Below are positions 24,075 through 33,295 of a stretch of DNA of 64,000 nt, piece by piece. A program made the position numbers and the translations under genes. The stretch lies in the NCBI RefSeq assembly GCF_002930645.1, contig NZ_PSNW01000015.1:44648-108647 (forward strand), read 5' to 3'. Numbering within the stretch: the first letter of the stretch is position 1; each line of letters starts with the position of its first letter. The DNA comes from Solimonas fluminis. Its GTDB lineage: Bacteria > Pseudomonadota > Gammaproteobacteria > Nevskiales > Nevskiaceae. A model generated the notes under the pieces. That model saw only the letters and a program-made list of their open reading frames with translations. It made no database searches and had not been told where the DNA came from.

Positions 24075-24914
24075 ATGAAAAGGAAATCAGGTGCGGAGTC
24101 GCCGCCCGCCCCGCGCACGCGGCGCGGAGCGCCAAAAACCAGCCTGCGGGACGCCTCCGAGTACACGGTGGACGAGCTCGCGCGCGCTGCGGATACCACG
24201 GTGCGCAACGTGCGCGCCTACCAGGACCGCGGCCTGCTGCCGGCGCCGGAGAAGCGCGGGCGTACCGGCATCTACACCGCCGCCCACCTGGCACGCCTGC
24301 GCCTGATCGGCCAGCTGCTGGACCGCGGCTACACGCTGGCCAACATCGCCGAGCTGATCGGCGCCTGGGAACAGGGCCAGGACCTGCGCCAGCTGCTGGG
24401 CCTGGAGTCCGCGCTGACCACGCCCTGGTCCGAGGAACTGCCGGCCTACTTCACGATGCCGGAACTGGTGAAGCTGCTCGGCAAGGGCATCAAGGCCTCC
24501 GAGATCGCGCCGGTGCTGCGCAAGGCCGTGGAACTGGACATCCTGCAGTCCGAAGGCCTGCGCTTCCGCGCGCCGCGCCCGCAACTGATCCATGCCGCCG
24601 GCGAGCTGGTCGCCATGGGCATCCCGCTGTCGGAGCTGCTCGACATCGTGCGCATGCTGCGCGGCAACGTCGAGCGCGCCGCCAACGGCATCGTGCAGCT
24701 GATCGTGGACCACGTCTTCGCGCCCTACATGCAGGGCAGGCTGCCGCCGGCCAGCGAAGTGCCGCGCCTGGCCGAAACCATCTGGAAGCTGCGTCCGGTG
24801 GCCGACATCGCCGTGGACGCCGAGGTGGCGCGCGCGATGGAGAAGGCGATCAAGCAGAACCTGGGCGACGTGCTGGCGCATGTGCTGGAGCAGTTGCCGC
24901 AGCAGAAGTCTTAG
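24075..24914 (+). CDS. MerR family transcriptional regulator
   Basis: A 279-residue regulator. After a basic, Pro-rich N-terminus, the winged helix-turn-helix (about 33-100) reads YTVDELARAADTTVRNVRAY, then DRGLLPAP and an ARLRLIGQLLDRGYTLANI dimer helix. The remaining 170 residues form a helical domain without a cysteine metal site, so it is not a classic metal sensor. I prefer the ATG at 24075; an earlier in-frame ATG at 24036 would reach almost to the ubiA start. It is divergent from ubiA. The target is unknown; its own promoter and ubiA are possible. Confidence 0.85.
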   Translation: MKRKSGAESPPAPRTRRGAPKTSLRDASEYTVDELARAADTTVRNVRAYQDRGLLPAPEKRGRTGIYTAAHLARLRLIGQLLDRGYTLANIAELIGAWEQGQDLRQLLGLESALTTPWSEELPAYFTMPELVKLLGKGIKASEIAPVLRKAVELDILQSEGLRFRAPRPQLIHAAGELVAMGIPLSELLDIVRMLRGNVERAANGIVQLIVDHVFAPYMQGRLPPASEVPRLAETIWKLRPVADIAVDAEVARAMEKAIKQNLGDVLAHVLEQLPQQKS

Positions 24915-24963
24915 GGCTTGTTCCCCAAGCTCTCCGGGGATGTGAAGAAACCGTAGCGAGCGG

Positions 24964-25066
24964 CCCCAGGTTGCGCGTTAGGCGCGGAGCTGTACCGAAG
25001 TACAGCGAGCACCGCGCGCGCGAGATCGGACCGCGCAGCAGGTCTGTTCGCATCCTCAAACCTGGG
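24964..25066. repeat. Nested palindromic repeat at the end of recG
   Basis: The centre is a seven-base stem (GCTGTAC, 24989-24995, with 25000-25006) around CGAA, flanked by GC-rich arms. The outer arms CCCAGGTT (24965-24972) and AACCTGGG (25059-25066) pair, the latter inside the last recG codons. It looks like a mobile-type palindromic intergenic repeat that may also end recG and MerR transcripts. Confidence 0.5.
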
Positions 25067-27155
25067 CGTACTTGCCCACATCCCCGATCCAGCGCCCGAT
25101 CAGCAGCTCCGCCCGGCCCGGCTGCTGCTGCAGCCATCGGTCCGCCAGCGCCTGCAGCGGCGCCACCAGGTCGGCGTCGCGCAGCGGGTCGGCCAGCTTC
25201 ATGCCGATCACGCCGGTCTGGCGGCGGCCGAACAATTCACCCGGCCCGCGCAGCTCCAGGTCCTTCTGCGCCACGCGGAAGCCGTCGTTGGTCTCGCGCA
25301 TCACCGCCAGGCGCTGCCGCGCCATCTCCGACAGCGGCGGCTTGTACAGCAGCAGGCACTGGCTCTCCACCGCGCCGCGGCCGACGCGGCCGCGCAGCTG
25401 GTGCAGCTGCGACAGGCCCAGCCGCTCGGCGTTCTCGATGATCATGATGCTGGCGTTGGGCACGTCCACGCCCACCTCGATCACCGTGGTGGCCACCAGC
25501 AGCTGCGTCAGGCCTTCCTTGAAGGCGCGCATCTGCAGGTCCTTCTCCTCCGGCTTGAGGCGGCCGTGGACCAGGCCCACGCGCAGGCCCGGCAGCTCGG
25601 CGCGCAGCTGCAGCGCCGTGTCCTCGGCGGCCTGGGCCTCCACCTGCTCGGACTCCTCCACCAGCGTGCAGACCCAATAGGCCTGGCGCCCCTGCGCGCA
25701 GACCTCGCCGATGCGCGCCAGCACCTCGCCGCGCTTCTCGTTGGACATGGCCCCGGTGACCACCGGCGAGCGGCCCGGCGGCAGCTCGTCGATGATGCTG
25801 ACGTCGAGGTCGGCGTAGACGGTCTGCGCCAGCGTGCGCGGGATCGGCGTGGCCGACATGATCAGCTGGTGCGGCGACAGCCGTCCCCGCCCCTTGTCGC
25901 GCAGCGCCAGGCGCTGCTGCACGCCGAAGCGGTGCTGCTCGTCCACCACCACCAGGCCCAGGCGGTGGAAGCTCACCGCCGACTGGAACACCGCGTGGGT
26001 GCCGATGACGATGCCGGCACCGCCGCCGGCGATGCGCGCCAGCACGGCGTCCTTGGCGGATTTCTTCAGCTTGGAGGCCAGCAATTGCACCTCCACGCCC
26101 AGCGGCTCCAGCCACTGGCGGAAGTTGCGCGCGTGCTGCTCGGCCAGCAGTTCGGTGGGGGCCATCAGCGCCGCCTGCCAGCCGGCGCGCACGGCCGTGA
26201 GCATCGCGGCGGCAGCCACCAGGGTCTTGCCGGAGCCGACGTCGCCCTGCACCAGGCGCAGCATCGGCCGCGCGCTGTCCAGGTCCCTGGCGATCTCGCC
26301 GATCACGCGCTGCTGCGCGCCGGTCAGCGAGAACGGCAGCCCGGCCTGCAGCTCCTTCCTCGCCGCCGCCAGCCCGCCGATCTTCGGCGCGGCGCCGGCC
26401 TTGACGCGGTTGCGCAGCAGGCGCATCGACAGCTGGTGCGCCAGCAGTTCCTCGCGCACCAGGCGCCGCTGCGCCGGATGGGCGCAGGCCAGCAGGGCGT
26501 CGGTATCGGCATCGCCCGGCGGCTGGTGCAGAGTGCGCAGCGCCGCCAGCGTGCCCGGCTCGCCCAGTTCCGGCAGCGGCGTGGCGAGGCCGCCGTCGCC
26601 CTCGGCGATCTTCAGCGCCTGCTGCGCCAGCGCGCGCAGTCGCGCCTGCGTGATGCCGGTGGTCAGCGGGTAGATCGGCGTCAGCCGGTCCTCGGTGCGC
26701 AGGTCCTCGGGCCGGTCGGCCAGGCGGTATTCGGGGTGCACCATCTCCCAGCCCTGCGCGCCGTGGCGCACCGGGCCGTAGGCCTGGATCCAGCGATCCG
26801 GCTGGAAGGCCTGGCGCTGGGCCTCGTTGAAGTGGAAGAAGCGCAGCAGCAGGCTGGCTTCGCCGTCGTCGACCAGCACGCGCAGGCTGCGGCGCCCGGC
26901 ATAGCGCACCTCGGCATGCAGCACGCGGGCCCAGACCTGGGCCTCCTCGCCGTCGCGCAGCTTCGTCACCGGCGTGATGCGGCGGCGGTCCTCGTAGCGC
27001 AGCGGCAGGTGGAACAGCAGCTCGCGGACCTGCTCGATGCCGAGGGCGCGCAGGCGTTGCGCCACCGCCGGCCCGGCACCCTTGAGGTATTTGACCTCGG
27101 TGGCGAGGGTGGGGGCGGAGGCCGGCTTGCGGGGAGCATCGGAGCCCTTGCTCAC
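25056..27155 (-). CDS. recG: ATP-dependent DNA helicase RecG
   Basis: A branch-migrating helicase that reverses stalled forks and processes R-loops, 699 residues. The N-terminal wedge (OB) domain spans about 50-190. The helicase core has GDVGSGKT (Walker A), the DEQH-type box VVVDEQHRFG, MSATPIPRT, VEVGVDVPNA and QLRGRVGRG. The C-terminal end is RecG-like, with MKLADPLRDADLV. It follows ridA by 69 bases on the minus strand, a common arrangement after spoT. The start at 27155 is the only well-placed ATG. Confidence 0.95.
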   Translation of the reverse strand: MSKGSDAPRKPASAPTLATEVKYLKGAGPAVAQRLRALGIEQVRELLFHLPLRYEDRRRITPVTKLRDGEEAQVWARVLHAEVRYAGRRSLRVLVDDGEASLLLRFFHFNEAQRQAFQPDRWIQAYGPVRHGAQGWEMVHPEYRLADRPEDLRTEDRLTPIYPLTTGITQARLRALAQQALKIAEGDGGLATPLPELGEPGTLAALRTLHQPPGDADTDALLACAHPAQRRLVREELLAHQLSMRLLRNRVKAGAAPKIGGLAAARKELQAGLPFSLTGAQQRVIGEIARDLDSARPMLRLVQGDVGSGKTLVAAAAMLTAVRAGWQAALMAPTELLAEQHARNFRQWLEPLGVEVQLLASKLKKSAKDAVLARIAGGGAGIVIGTHAVFQSAVSFHRLGLVVVDEQHRFGVQQRLALRDKGRGRLSPHQLIMSATPIPRTLAQTVYADLDVSIIDELPPGRSPVVTGAMSNEKRGEVLARIGEVCAQGRQAYWVCTLVEESEQVEAQAAEDTALQLRAELPGLRVGLVHGRLKPEEKDLQMRAFKEGLTQLLVATTVIEVGVDVPNASIMIIENAERLGLSQLHQLRGRVGRGAVESQCLLLYKPPLSEMARQRLAVMRETNDGFRVAQKDLELRGPGELFGRRQTGVIGMKLADPLRDADLVAPLQALADRWLQQQPGRAELLIGRWIGDVGKYAQV

Positions 27156-27224
27156 GGCAATGCCCTCGCCTGGATTCCCCCGCGCCCGTTCATGGCAAGG
27201 GTGAACGGTTCGGGGGGAATGGCC

Positions 27225-27608
27225 TTATCCAAGCACCAGGATCGCATCGGCCTCGACGCGCGCGCCGCGCGGCAGGCTGGCGACGCCGATGGCGGCGCGC
27301 GCCGGGTACGGCGGCTTGATGTACTGGCCCATGATCTCGTTGACCTTGGCGAAGTGCGCCAGGTCGGTCAGGAAGACGTTGAGCTTGGCGATGTCCGCCA
27401 GCGAGCCGCCGCTGGCCTGGGCCACCGCGGCCAGGTTCCTGAACACCTGGTGGATCTCGTCCTCGATCGTGGCGTTGAGCAGGGTCATGGTCTGGGGATC
27501 CAGGGGAATCTGGCCCGAGAGGTAGACCGTGTTGCCGCATTTCACCGCCTGCGAATAGGTGCCGATGGCGGCCGGGGCCGCGTCCGTCTGGATGATTTCG
27601 CGAGTCAT
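27225..27608 (-). CDS. ridA: RidA family enamine/imine deaminase
   Basis: Hydrolyses reactive enamine and imine intermediates such as 2-aminoacrylate from PLP enzymes, protecting the cell. The 127-residue protein starts [16 protein letters not shown]. It has the family motifs [16 protein letters not shown] and [18 protein letters not shown] (with the key arginine), and ends [14 protein letters not shown]. Trimeric YjgF fold, cytoplasm. It sits between spoT and recG, as in many gammaproteobacteria. Confidence 0.93.
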   Translation of the reverse strand: MTREIIQTDAAPAAIGTYSQAVKCGNTVYLSGQIPLDPQTMTLLNATIEDEIHQVFRNLAAVAQASGGSLADIAKLNVFLTDLAHFAKVNEIMGQYIKPPYPARAAIGVASLPRGARVEADAILVLG

Positions 27609-27682
27609 GTCCGGGGAACGTCCTTCAAAGATGGCGAAGGATAATCCAAACGCCCCCGCGAGCAAGGCACAGCCTGCGGGCC

Positions 27683-29845
27683 TCAGGCCCGGATGACGCG
27701 CTCCACGGAGTCGAGCCGGCGGATGCGGCGGATCACGCGCGCCAGGTGGACGCGGTCGCGCACCGTGATCAGAAAGCGCATTTCCAGGCCCTCGCCGCCG
27801 CCGCGATCGGGAATCTGCACGTTCTCGATCGAGGAGCCGGCCTCGGCGATCTCGGTGGTGACGCGCGCCAGCAGGCCGCGCTGGTTCTGTGCCTTCACGC
27901 GAATTTCCGCCAGGTAGTCGCCCTGCACCTGGTCGGCCCAGGTCAGCGGCACCCAGTCTTCCGGGCGCGCCTTGACGTGCTTGCAGTCGGTGCGGTGCAC
28001 CACGATGCCGCGGCCGACGCTGACGTTGCCGCGGATCTCGTCGCCCGGCACCGGATAGCAGCAGCGCGCATAGTCCAGCACCAGGCCCTCGGTACCCTCG
28101 ATGGCCAGCGACTGCGCGGCACCGGGCGCGGGCTTGTCGATCTCGTGCTCGGGCAGGAGCTGGCGCGCCACCAGCGGCGCCAGCCGGCTGCCGGTGCCGA
28201 TGGACACGAACAGGTCCTCGATGTCGTTGAGCGCATAGGCCTTCAGTACCGGGGCATAGCGCTTCTCGTCCTTGAGCGCCGCCACGGGCACCTGCAGCTC
28301 GCGCATGGCGATCTCCAGCAGGCGCCGGCCCAGGCGGATGGCCTCGTCCTCGCGCTGGTTCTTGAGGTAGCTGCGGATCGAGGTGCGGGCCTTGGCGGTC
28401 TTGACGAAGTTGAGCCAGGCGGCGTTGGGCCGCGCATGGCGGGCCGTGATGATCTGCACGGTCTGGCCGTTCTTCAGCGGCGAGTTCAGCGGCTCCAGCT
28501 GGCCGTCGACGCGGGCCGCCACGCAGTGCTCGCCCAGCTCCGAATGCACGGCGAAGGCGAAATCCACCGGCGTGGCCCCGCGCGGCAGGCGGCGGATGTC
28601 GCCGCGCGGCGTGAAGACGTAGACCTCGTCCGGGAACAGGTCGACCTTGACGCTCTCCAGGAAATCCATGGAGTTGGCGTTGTTGAGCGTGTCGAACAAG
28701 CCGCGCAGCCATTCGCGGGCACGGGCCTGGGGCGCGGCGGTGCCGTCGCGGGCGCCGAGCTTGTACTGCCAGTGGGCGGCGATGCCGCTTTCCGCGACGT
28801 GGTGCATGTCGCGGGTGCGGATCTGCACCTCGACCTTGTGGCCGCCGGGGCCGACGCAGGCAGTGTGCAGCGACTGGTAGCCGTTGGACTTGGCGTTGGC
28901 GATGTAGTCGTCGAACTCGCCCGGCACCGGCTTGAACACGTGGTGCACCACGCCCAGCGTCCGGTAGGCATCGTCGACCTTGGAGACGATCACGCGGAAG
29001 CCCAGCAGGTCCATGACCTTCAGGAACTTGAGCTTCTTGCGCTGCATCTTCTGGTAGACGCTGTAGATGTTCTTCTCGCGCCCGACCACGGTGGCGCCGA
29101 TGCCCTCGTTCTTCAGTGCCGCCGAGAGCTTCTGCTCGACTTCCTTGATGACGTTGCGGGTGTCGCCCATCTGCTCGCGGATGGCGGCCGCCAGCACGAA
29201 GTAGCGCCGCGGGTAGATCGCCTCGAAAGCGAGGTCCTCCAGCTCGGTGCGGATCGTGTGGATGCCCAGGCGCTGGGCGATGGGGGCGTAGATGTCCAGG
29301 GTTTCCTGGGCCACGCGGCGGCGCTTGTCGGGCGCCACGTGGGTCATGGTGCGCATGTTGTGCAGGCGGTCGGCCAGCTTCACCAGGATCACGCGCAGGT
29401 CCTGGGTCATGGCCAGGAGCAGCTTGCGGAAGCTCTCGGCCTGCCGCTCCTGGCGGCTCATGCCTTCGATCTTGCCGATCTTGCTGACGCCGTCGACCAG
29501 CTCCGCCACGTCCTTGCCGTACTCCAGGGCCAGGGAGTCCTTGGAGATGCCGGTGTCCTCGATGACGTCGTGCAGGATCGCCGCGATCAGCGTGGTGTGG
29601 TCCAGCCGCATCTCGGCCAGGATGCGCGCCACCGCCAGGGGATGGTAGACGTAGGGCTCGCCGGAGGTGCGGCGCTGGTCCTTGTGGGCATTGCCGGCGA
29701 ACTCCGCCGCGCGGCGCACCTCGGCGATCTGCTCGTCGGTGAGATAGCCCTCCAGCACCTTGGCCAGCGCGTCGATGCCGTACTCGCGCTCGGCGCGCTG
29801 GGTACGGATGACGGTGCTGATGCGCTGGATGACGGGCAGTTCCAT
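27683..29845 (-). CDS. spoT: Bifunctional (p)ppGpp synthase/hydrolase SpoT
   Basis: Makes and degrades the alarmone (p)ppGpp in the stringent response. The 720-residue protein has an HD hydrolase domain ([19 protein letters not shown], then [10 protein letters not shown]) and a RelA-type synthetase domain ([13 protein letters not shown] and [12 protein letters not shown]). TGS, helical and ACT domains follow at the C-terminus. The intact HD motif distinguishes it from RelA. The start at 29845 ([10 protein letters not shown]) fits family length; the open frame adds 13 more codons. A terminator separates it from rpoZ, so it probably has its own promoter. Confidence 0.95.
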   Translation of the reverse strand: MELPVIQRISTVIRTQRAEREYGIDALAKVLEGYLTDEQIAEVRRAAEFAGNAHKDQRRTSGEPYVYHPLAVARILAEMRLDHTTLIAAILHDVIEDTGISKDSLALEYGKDVAELVDGVSKIGKIEGMSRQERQAESFRKLLLAMTQDLRVILVKLADRLHNMRTMTHVAPDKRRRVAQETLDIYAPIAQRLGIHTIRTELEDLAFEAIYPRRYFVLAAAIREQMGDTRNVIKEVEQKLSAALKNEGIGATVVGREKNIYSVYQKMQRKKLKFLKVMDLLGFRVIVSKVDDAYRTLGVVHHVFKPVPGEFDDYIANAKSNGYQSLHTACVGPGGHKVEVQIRTRDMHHVAESGIAAHWQYKLGARDGTAAPQARAREWLRGLFDTLNNANSMDFLESVKVDLFPDEVYVFTPRGDIRRLPRGATPVDFAFAVHSELGEHCVAARVDGQLEPLNSPLKNGQTVQIITARHARPNAAWLNFVKTAKARTSIRSYLKNQREDEAIRLGRRLLEIAMRELQVPVAALKDEKRYAPVLKAYALNDIEDLFVSIGTGSRLAPLVARQLLPEHEIDKPAPGAAQSLAIEGTEGLVLDYARCCYPVPGDEIRGNVSVGRGIVVHRTDCKHVKARPEDWVPLTWADQVQGDYLAEIRVKAQNQRGLLARVTTEIAEAGSSIENVQIPDRGGGEGLEMRFLITVRDRVHLARVIRRIRRLDSVERVIRA

Positions 29846-29942
29846 GGCTGGAGTATATGTTGTGCCCGCCGGGGCACCTAACAAGACCCCAACGAAAAGG
29901 ACCCGCCTGCGCGGGGCGATGATTCGATGTCATCGCCTGCGG

Positions 29943-29967
29943 CGGATCACGGGTGGCCATGGAGGGC
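29943..29967. repeat. Degenerate dispersed palindromic element, copy 2
   Basis: CGGATCA (29943-29949) followed by GGCCATGGAGGGC (29955-29967) is, on the minus strand, the same order of motifs (GCC-TCCATGG then TGATCCG) as at 4101-4133 and 49941-50025. All three lie between genes. Confidence 0.35.
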
Positions 29968-29980
29968 GCCCCCAACAAAA

Positions 29981-30002
29981 AAGGCCCGCTTGCGCGGGCC
30001 TT
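29981..30002 (-). terminator. Intrinsic terminator of rpoZ
   Basis: On the minus strand a nine-base stem with a GCAA loop is followed by six T. It lies 43 bases after the rpoZ stop, before spoT. Confidence 0.85.
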
Positions 30003-30045
30003 GAATTTTCTCTGGAAGTCCGCGGCCTGGCGCCGCGTGTCCTGC

Positions 30046-30309
30046 TTAGGCGTCGAAAGACGGATCCAGCGCTTCCAGCTCCACCTTCGGCTGCTGCACG
30101 GCCGGCAGGTCGATCTCTTCGAGCACGCTGCGGTCGATGTAGCCCTCGGCGATCTCGCGCAGGGACAGGACCGTGGACTTGTGGTTGCCCCAGGGCAGGC
30201 GGGCGTCGGCACCGCGGGCGAGCTGGCGCGCGCGCTTGGCGGCGACCAGGGTCAGGTCGAACTGGTTGGGGATGCGGGCGAGGCAGTCTTCAACGGTTAC
30301 ACGGGCCAT
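30046..30309 (-). CDS. rpoZ: RNA polymerase omega subunit
   Basis: The 87-residue omega subunit, which stabilises the beta' subunit and takes part in ppGpp binding. It starts [19 protein letters not shown] and has [14 protein letters not shown] and [10 protein letters not shown], matching the family. It lies downstream of gmk (53 bases) and upstream of spoT, the classic gmk-rpoZ-spoT order. A strong terminator follows. Confidence 0.96.
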   Translation of the reverse strand: MARVTVEDCLARIPNQFDLTLVAAKRARQLARGADARLPWGNHKSTVLSLREIAEGYIDRSVLEEIDLPAVQQPKVELEALDPSFDA

Positions 30310-30362
30310 GGCAGCAGGACTCTGGCAAAAACAAGGGCGGCATGGTACCGGATCGGGCGCCT

Positions 30363-31004
30363 TTAAGCCAGCAAGCCCCGGATCCGGTCCCGGTGGCGCC
30401 GGGCCTGCCCTTCTATGAGGAGCCGGTGGGCCACGAAAACCGCCGACAGCTCCCGCAGGGCCCGGTCGAAGTCCTCGTTGACGATCAGGTAGTCGTACTC
30501 GTCATGATGGGACATCTCGTCGTGGGCCTGGGCCATGCGGCGGGCGATGACCTCGTCGCTGTCCTGGCTGCGGCCGCGCAGGCGCCGCTCCAGCTCGGCC
30601 AGCGACGGCGGCAGGATGAAGATGCCCACGGCCTCGTCGGTCTGGGCCCGCACCTGCCGGGCGCCCTGCCAGTCGATGTCCAGGATCACGTCGTGCCCGG
30701 CCGTAAGCAGCGCCTCGGTCCTGGCCCGGCCGGTGCCGTAGAGATTGCCGAAGACCTCGGCATGCTCGAAGAATTCGCCGCGCTCGGCCATTCCGGCGAA
30801 AGTCTCGCGGCTGACGAAGTGGTAGTGCGTGCCGTCCACCTCCCCCGGCCGCGGGGCCCGGGTGGTATAGGACACCGAGATGTCCGCCGGGATGCCCTGG
30901 GCGGACAGGTGCGGGACCAGGGCCCGGGTCAGGCTGGTCTTGCCGCCGCCCGAGGGGGCGGAAACGATGAACAGCGTGCCCGCCGCCGTGCCGGATGCCG
31001 TCAT
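30363..31004 (-). CDS. gmk: Guanylate kinase
   Basis: Phosphorylates GMP to GDP with ATP. The 213-residue protein has the P-loop [11 protein letters not shown] (about 15-25) and the GMP-binding [20 protein letters not shown]. Then come [14 protein letters not shown] and [14 protein letters not shown], all hallmarks of Gmk. It starts seven bases after the yicC stop, so yicC-gmk-rpoZ is one operon. Confidence 0.96.
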   Translation of the reverse strand: MTASGTAAGTLFIVSAPSGGGKTSLTRALVPHLSAQGIPADISVSYTTRAPRPGEVDGTHYHFVSRETFAGMAERGEFFEHAEVFGNLYGTGRARTEALLTAGHDVILDIDWQGARQVRAQTDEAVGIFILPPSLAELERRLRGRSQDSDEVIARRMAQAHDEMSHHDEYDYLIVNEDFDRALRELSAVFVAHRLLIEGQARRHRDRIRGLLA

Positions 31005-31011
31005 GCGCCGC

Positions 31012-31878
31012 CTACTCGATGTTCTGGACCTGCTCGCGCATCTGCTCGATGATGACCTTCATCTCGACGGCGCAGCGGGTGATCTCGGCGTCCTGCGACT
31101 TGGACGACAGGGTATTGGCCTCGCGATTGAGTTCCTGCATCAGGAAATCCAGGCGGCGGCCGACCGATTCGCCGCGGGCGCAGGCCTGCTTCACCTCTTC
31201 CAGGTGGCTGAGCAGGCGCGACATTTCCTCTTCCACGTCCAGGCGGGTGGCGGCCAGGGCCATTTCCTGGGCGAGGCGCTGCGGTTCGATCTCCACGCCC
31301 AGCTCGGCACAGCGGGCCTTCAGCTTCTGCAGCCACTGGTCGCGCACCAGCGGATGACGCTCGCGCACCTTGGCCACCAGCTCGGCCAGGGCCACGGTCC
31401 GCTCGGCCAGGAACTGCCCCAGGCGCTCGCCCTCGCGGCCGCGGGTGGCGGTGAAGTCTTCCAGGGCCCGTTCGAACAGGGCTCGGGCCTCGGCCAGCAT
31501 GGGGGCGAAGTCGGCCTGCTCCTGGCGCAGCACGCCGGGGAAGGACAGCAGGCGCACCGGGTCGGTGGCGGTCAGCGGGCCGCATTCATGGCCCACCACG
31601 TCCATGGCCTCGCGCAGCTGCCGCAGCCGGCCCAGGTCCAGCTGCAGCTTCTCGTCGGCCTGGGCCTCGCGGTTGTAGCGCAGGCCGCATTCGACCTTGC
31701 CGCGGCCCAGTCGGGCGCCGGCCAGCACGCGCAGCTCGTTCTCGATGGCCCGGAATTCCTCGGGCATCTTCAGCTGCAGGTCGAGATAGCGGTGATTGAC
31801 CGAGCGCAGCTCCCAGCTGAGCCGGCCCCAGGGCTTCTGCACTTCCGCGCGGGCGTAGCCCGTCATGCTGCGGATCAT
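31012..31878 (-). CDS. yicC: YicC/YloC family endoribonuclease-like protein
   Basis: A 288-residue cytoplasmic protein starting [12 protein letters not shown], the family signature. The C-terminal half has the conserved [33 protein letters not shown] and [17 protein letters not shown]. coli YicC is reported to act on RNA, and the family is classed as endoribonucleases. It is the first gene of the yicC-gmk-rpoZ operon. The H1-like gene's terminator lies just upstream. Confidence 0.93.
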   Translation of the reverse strand: MIRSMTGYARAEVQKPWGRLSWELRSVNHRYLDLQLKMPEEFRAIENELRVLAGARLGRGKVECGLRYNREAQADEKLQLDLGRLRQLREAMDVVGHECGPLTATDPVRLLSFPGVLRQEQADFAPMLAEARALFERALEDFTATRGREGERLGQFLAERTVALAELVAKVRERHPLVRDQWLQKLKARCAELGVEIEPQRLAQEMALAATRLDVEEEMSRLLSHLEEVKQACARGESVGRRLDFLMQELNREANTLSSKSQDAEITRCAVEMKVIIEQMREQVQNIE

Positions 31879-31937
31879 GTGAGGTGTCCGTCGTCAGGAA
31901 TGAAGGCGGACATTGTACCGGCGCCCGGAAAAAAGAA

Positions 31938-31966
31938 TCGCCACGCTAGGAAACCCGGCGTGGCGA
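31938..31966 (-). terminator. Intrinsic terminator of the H1-like gene
   Basis: A nine-base stem (31938-31946 with 31958-31966) is followed on the minus strand by TTCTTTTTT. It lies 70 bases after the H1-like stop and before the yicC start. Confidence 0.8.
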
Positions 31967-32036
31967 CTTCGGTCATGCGTGAATGGTGAAGCTGCGCGGG
32001 CGGCGCATGTCCGCCCGAGCCTTGAAGCGGGACAGC

Positions 32037-32231
32037 TTAGGCCTTGGCAGCAGCCTTGGCCTTCTTGACGGCCTTCTTCACGGCCTTCTTGGCGGCCGGC
32101 TTCTTCTTGGCCGCAGCCTTCTTCACGGCCTTCTTGGCGGCCGGCTTCTTGGCGGCAGCCTTCTTCACAGCCTTCTTCGCAGCCGGCTTCTTCGCAGCCT
32201 TCTTTACAGCCTTCTTCGCAGTGGTTGCCAT
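32037..32231 (-). CDS. Histone H1-like lysine/alanine-rich DNA-binding protein
   Basis: A 64-residue protein made almost only of Lys, Ala, Pro and Val. It carries three tandem units of about 14 residues built on KPAAKKAVKKAAAK. Such tails resemble eukaryotic H1 C-termini and the AlgP/Hc-type proteins of bacteria, and they bind DNA without sequence preference. GGAGG eight bases before the ATG at 32231 is a strong start. The plus-strand reading of this region (Phe/Leu-rich) is a shadow. The repeat number may vary between strains. Confidence 0.85.
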   Translation of the reverse strand: MATTAKKAVKKAAKKPAAKKAVKKAAAKKPAAKKAVKKAAAKKKPAAKKAVKKAVKKAKAAAKA

Positions 32232-32382
32232 GTCACAATCCTCCGATCTAGACGGTTTGCGGAACGCTTTCCGCATGAGCAGGAGATGCAACGCGCATTT
32301 CCCTGTTGTGAATATTTACTTAAAAATAAATAAAAAAGCAACGCCTTTATCTGGAGCGACTTTTTCACACCCGCCGGATCGC
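32232..32382. promoter_or_regulatory. Divergent promoter region with AT-rich island
   Basis: This 151-base gap separates the H1-like gene (-) from the glutaminyl cyclase (+). Bases 32306-32338 are almost pure A and T, including runs of A, in an otherwise GC-rich sequence. It probably holds promoters for both genes. TTGTGA at 32306 is a possible plus-strand -35 box, but no clear pair was found. Confidence 0.4.
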
Positions 32383-33204
32383 ATGAAAAAATTTGCTGCA
32401 CTTTGCGTTTTGGTCGTTCAATTTCTTGCGTGCGGAATGCCCGCAAACGCTGATGGATACAGCGTTTCAGCGGTTTCGTACGAAGTGCTGCGCGAGCTGC
32501 CGCACGACTCGAAACGCTTCACTCAGGGCCTTGCTTTTCGCGAAGGACGGATGTTCGAGAGCAGCGGCCTCTACGCGCAATCTGCGCTGTTCGAAACCCG
32601 TTTGAGCGACCAGCAGACCCTGAACCAGGTGGCTTTGCCCCGCCAGGTTTTCGCCGAAGGCCTGGCCTTGCATGGCGAGCGGCTGCATCTGCTGAGCTGG
32701 CGCGAACAGCGCGGCTTCGTGTTCGGCCTGGACCTGCAGTTGCTGAGCGAATTCCGTTTCGAAGGCGAAGGCTGGGGGTTGGCAAGCGACGGCCGGCAGC
32801 TGGTACGCAGCGACGGCTCATCCTGGCTGACCTTCATGGATCCGGAAACGCACCGCGACCTGCGCCGCGTGCAAGTGCATCACGGCGACCGCCCGATCGC
32901 CCAGCTCAACGAGCTGGAGTTTGCGCGGGGCTGGCTGCTGGCCAATCTCTGGTACAGCGACCAGGTGGCGCTGGTGAACCCGGCCGACGGCCGCCTCGGC
33001 GGCTGGCTCGATCTCAAGCCGCTGCGCCAACGACTGCCGCAAGGGCGGGAGCTGCCGCAGGAGGCCGTGCTCAACGGGCTGGCCTACGATGCCGAGCATG
33101 ACCTTTTATATGTCACCGGAAAATGGTGGCCGCGGATGTTCGGGTTGCGCGTGGACTGGCCTGCCGCTCCGGCTCCGGCGGCCGCCGGAAGCATCGATCA
33201 GTAA
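32383..33204 (+). CDS. Glutaminyl-peptide cyclotransferase (plant/bacterial type)
   Basis: Converts N-terminal glutamine of peptides to pyroglutamate. The 273-residue secreted protein has a Sec signal peptide (cut near ANA-DG) and a five-bladed beta-propeller typical of this family. FTQGLAF, GLYAQSALFETRL, FAEGLALHGERLHLLSWRE and NELEFARGWLLANLW match its repeats. GLAYDAEHDLLYVTGKWWPRMF is the conserved end. The ATG at 32383 is chosen because the longer frame crosses the H1-like gene. No other gene shares its transcript. Confidence 0.85.
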   Translation: MKKFAALCVLVVQFLACGMPANADGYSVSAVSYEVLRELPHDSKRFTQGLAFREGRMFESSGLYAQSALFETRLSDQQTLNQVALPRQVFAEGLALHGERLHLLSWREQRGFVFGLDLQLLSEFRFEGEGWGLASDGRQLVRSDGSSWLTFMDPETHRDLRRVQVHHGDRPIAQLNELEFARGWLLANLWYSDQVALVNPADGRLGGWLDLKPLRQRLPQGRELPQEAVLNGLAYDAEHDLLYVTGKWWPRMFGLRVDWPAAPAPAAAGSIDQ

Positions 33205-33295
33205 CGATCATTACCGACACGCCAGCTGAAGGCGTAGCCTTTCGCGGGGGCGCAGATGTATAGTGGATTCATCGCTATTCATCGGAGTTTTGGTA

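Noticed and set aside
32044..32225. Regular repeats that could suggest a CRISPR array
   Set aside because: The repeats are tandem codons for KPAAKKA units without spacers; they encode a protein.
32044..32382. Phe/Leu/Ala-rich plus-strand extension before the glutaminyl cyclase
   Set aside because: It is the reverse reading of the Lys/Ala repeats of the H1-like gene; the cyclase has a good ATG and signal peptide at 32383.
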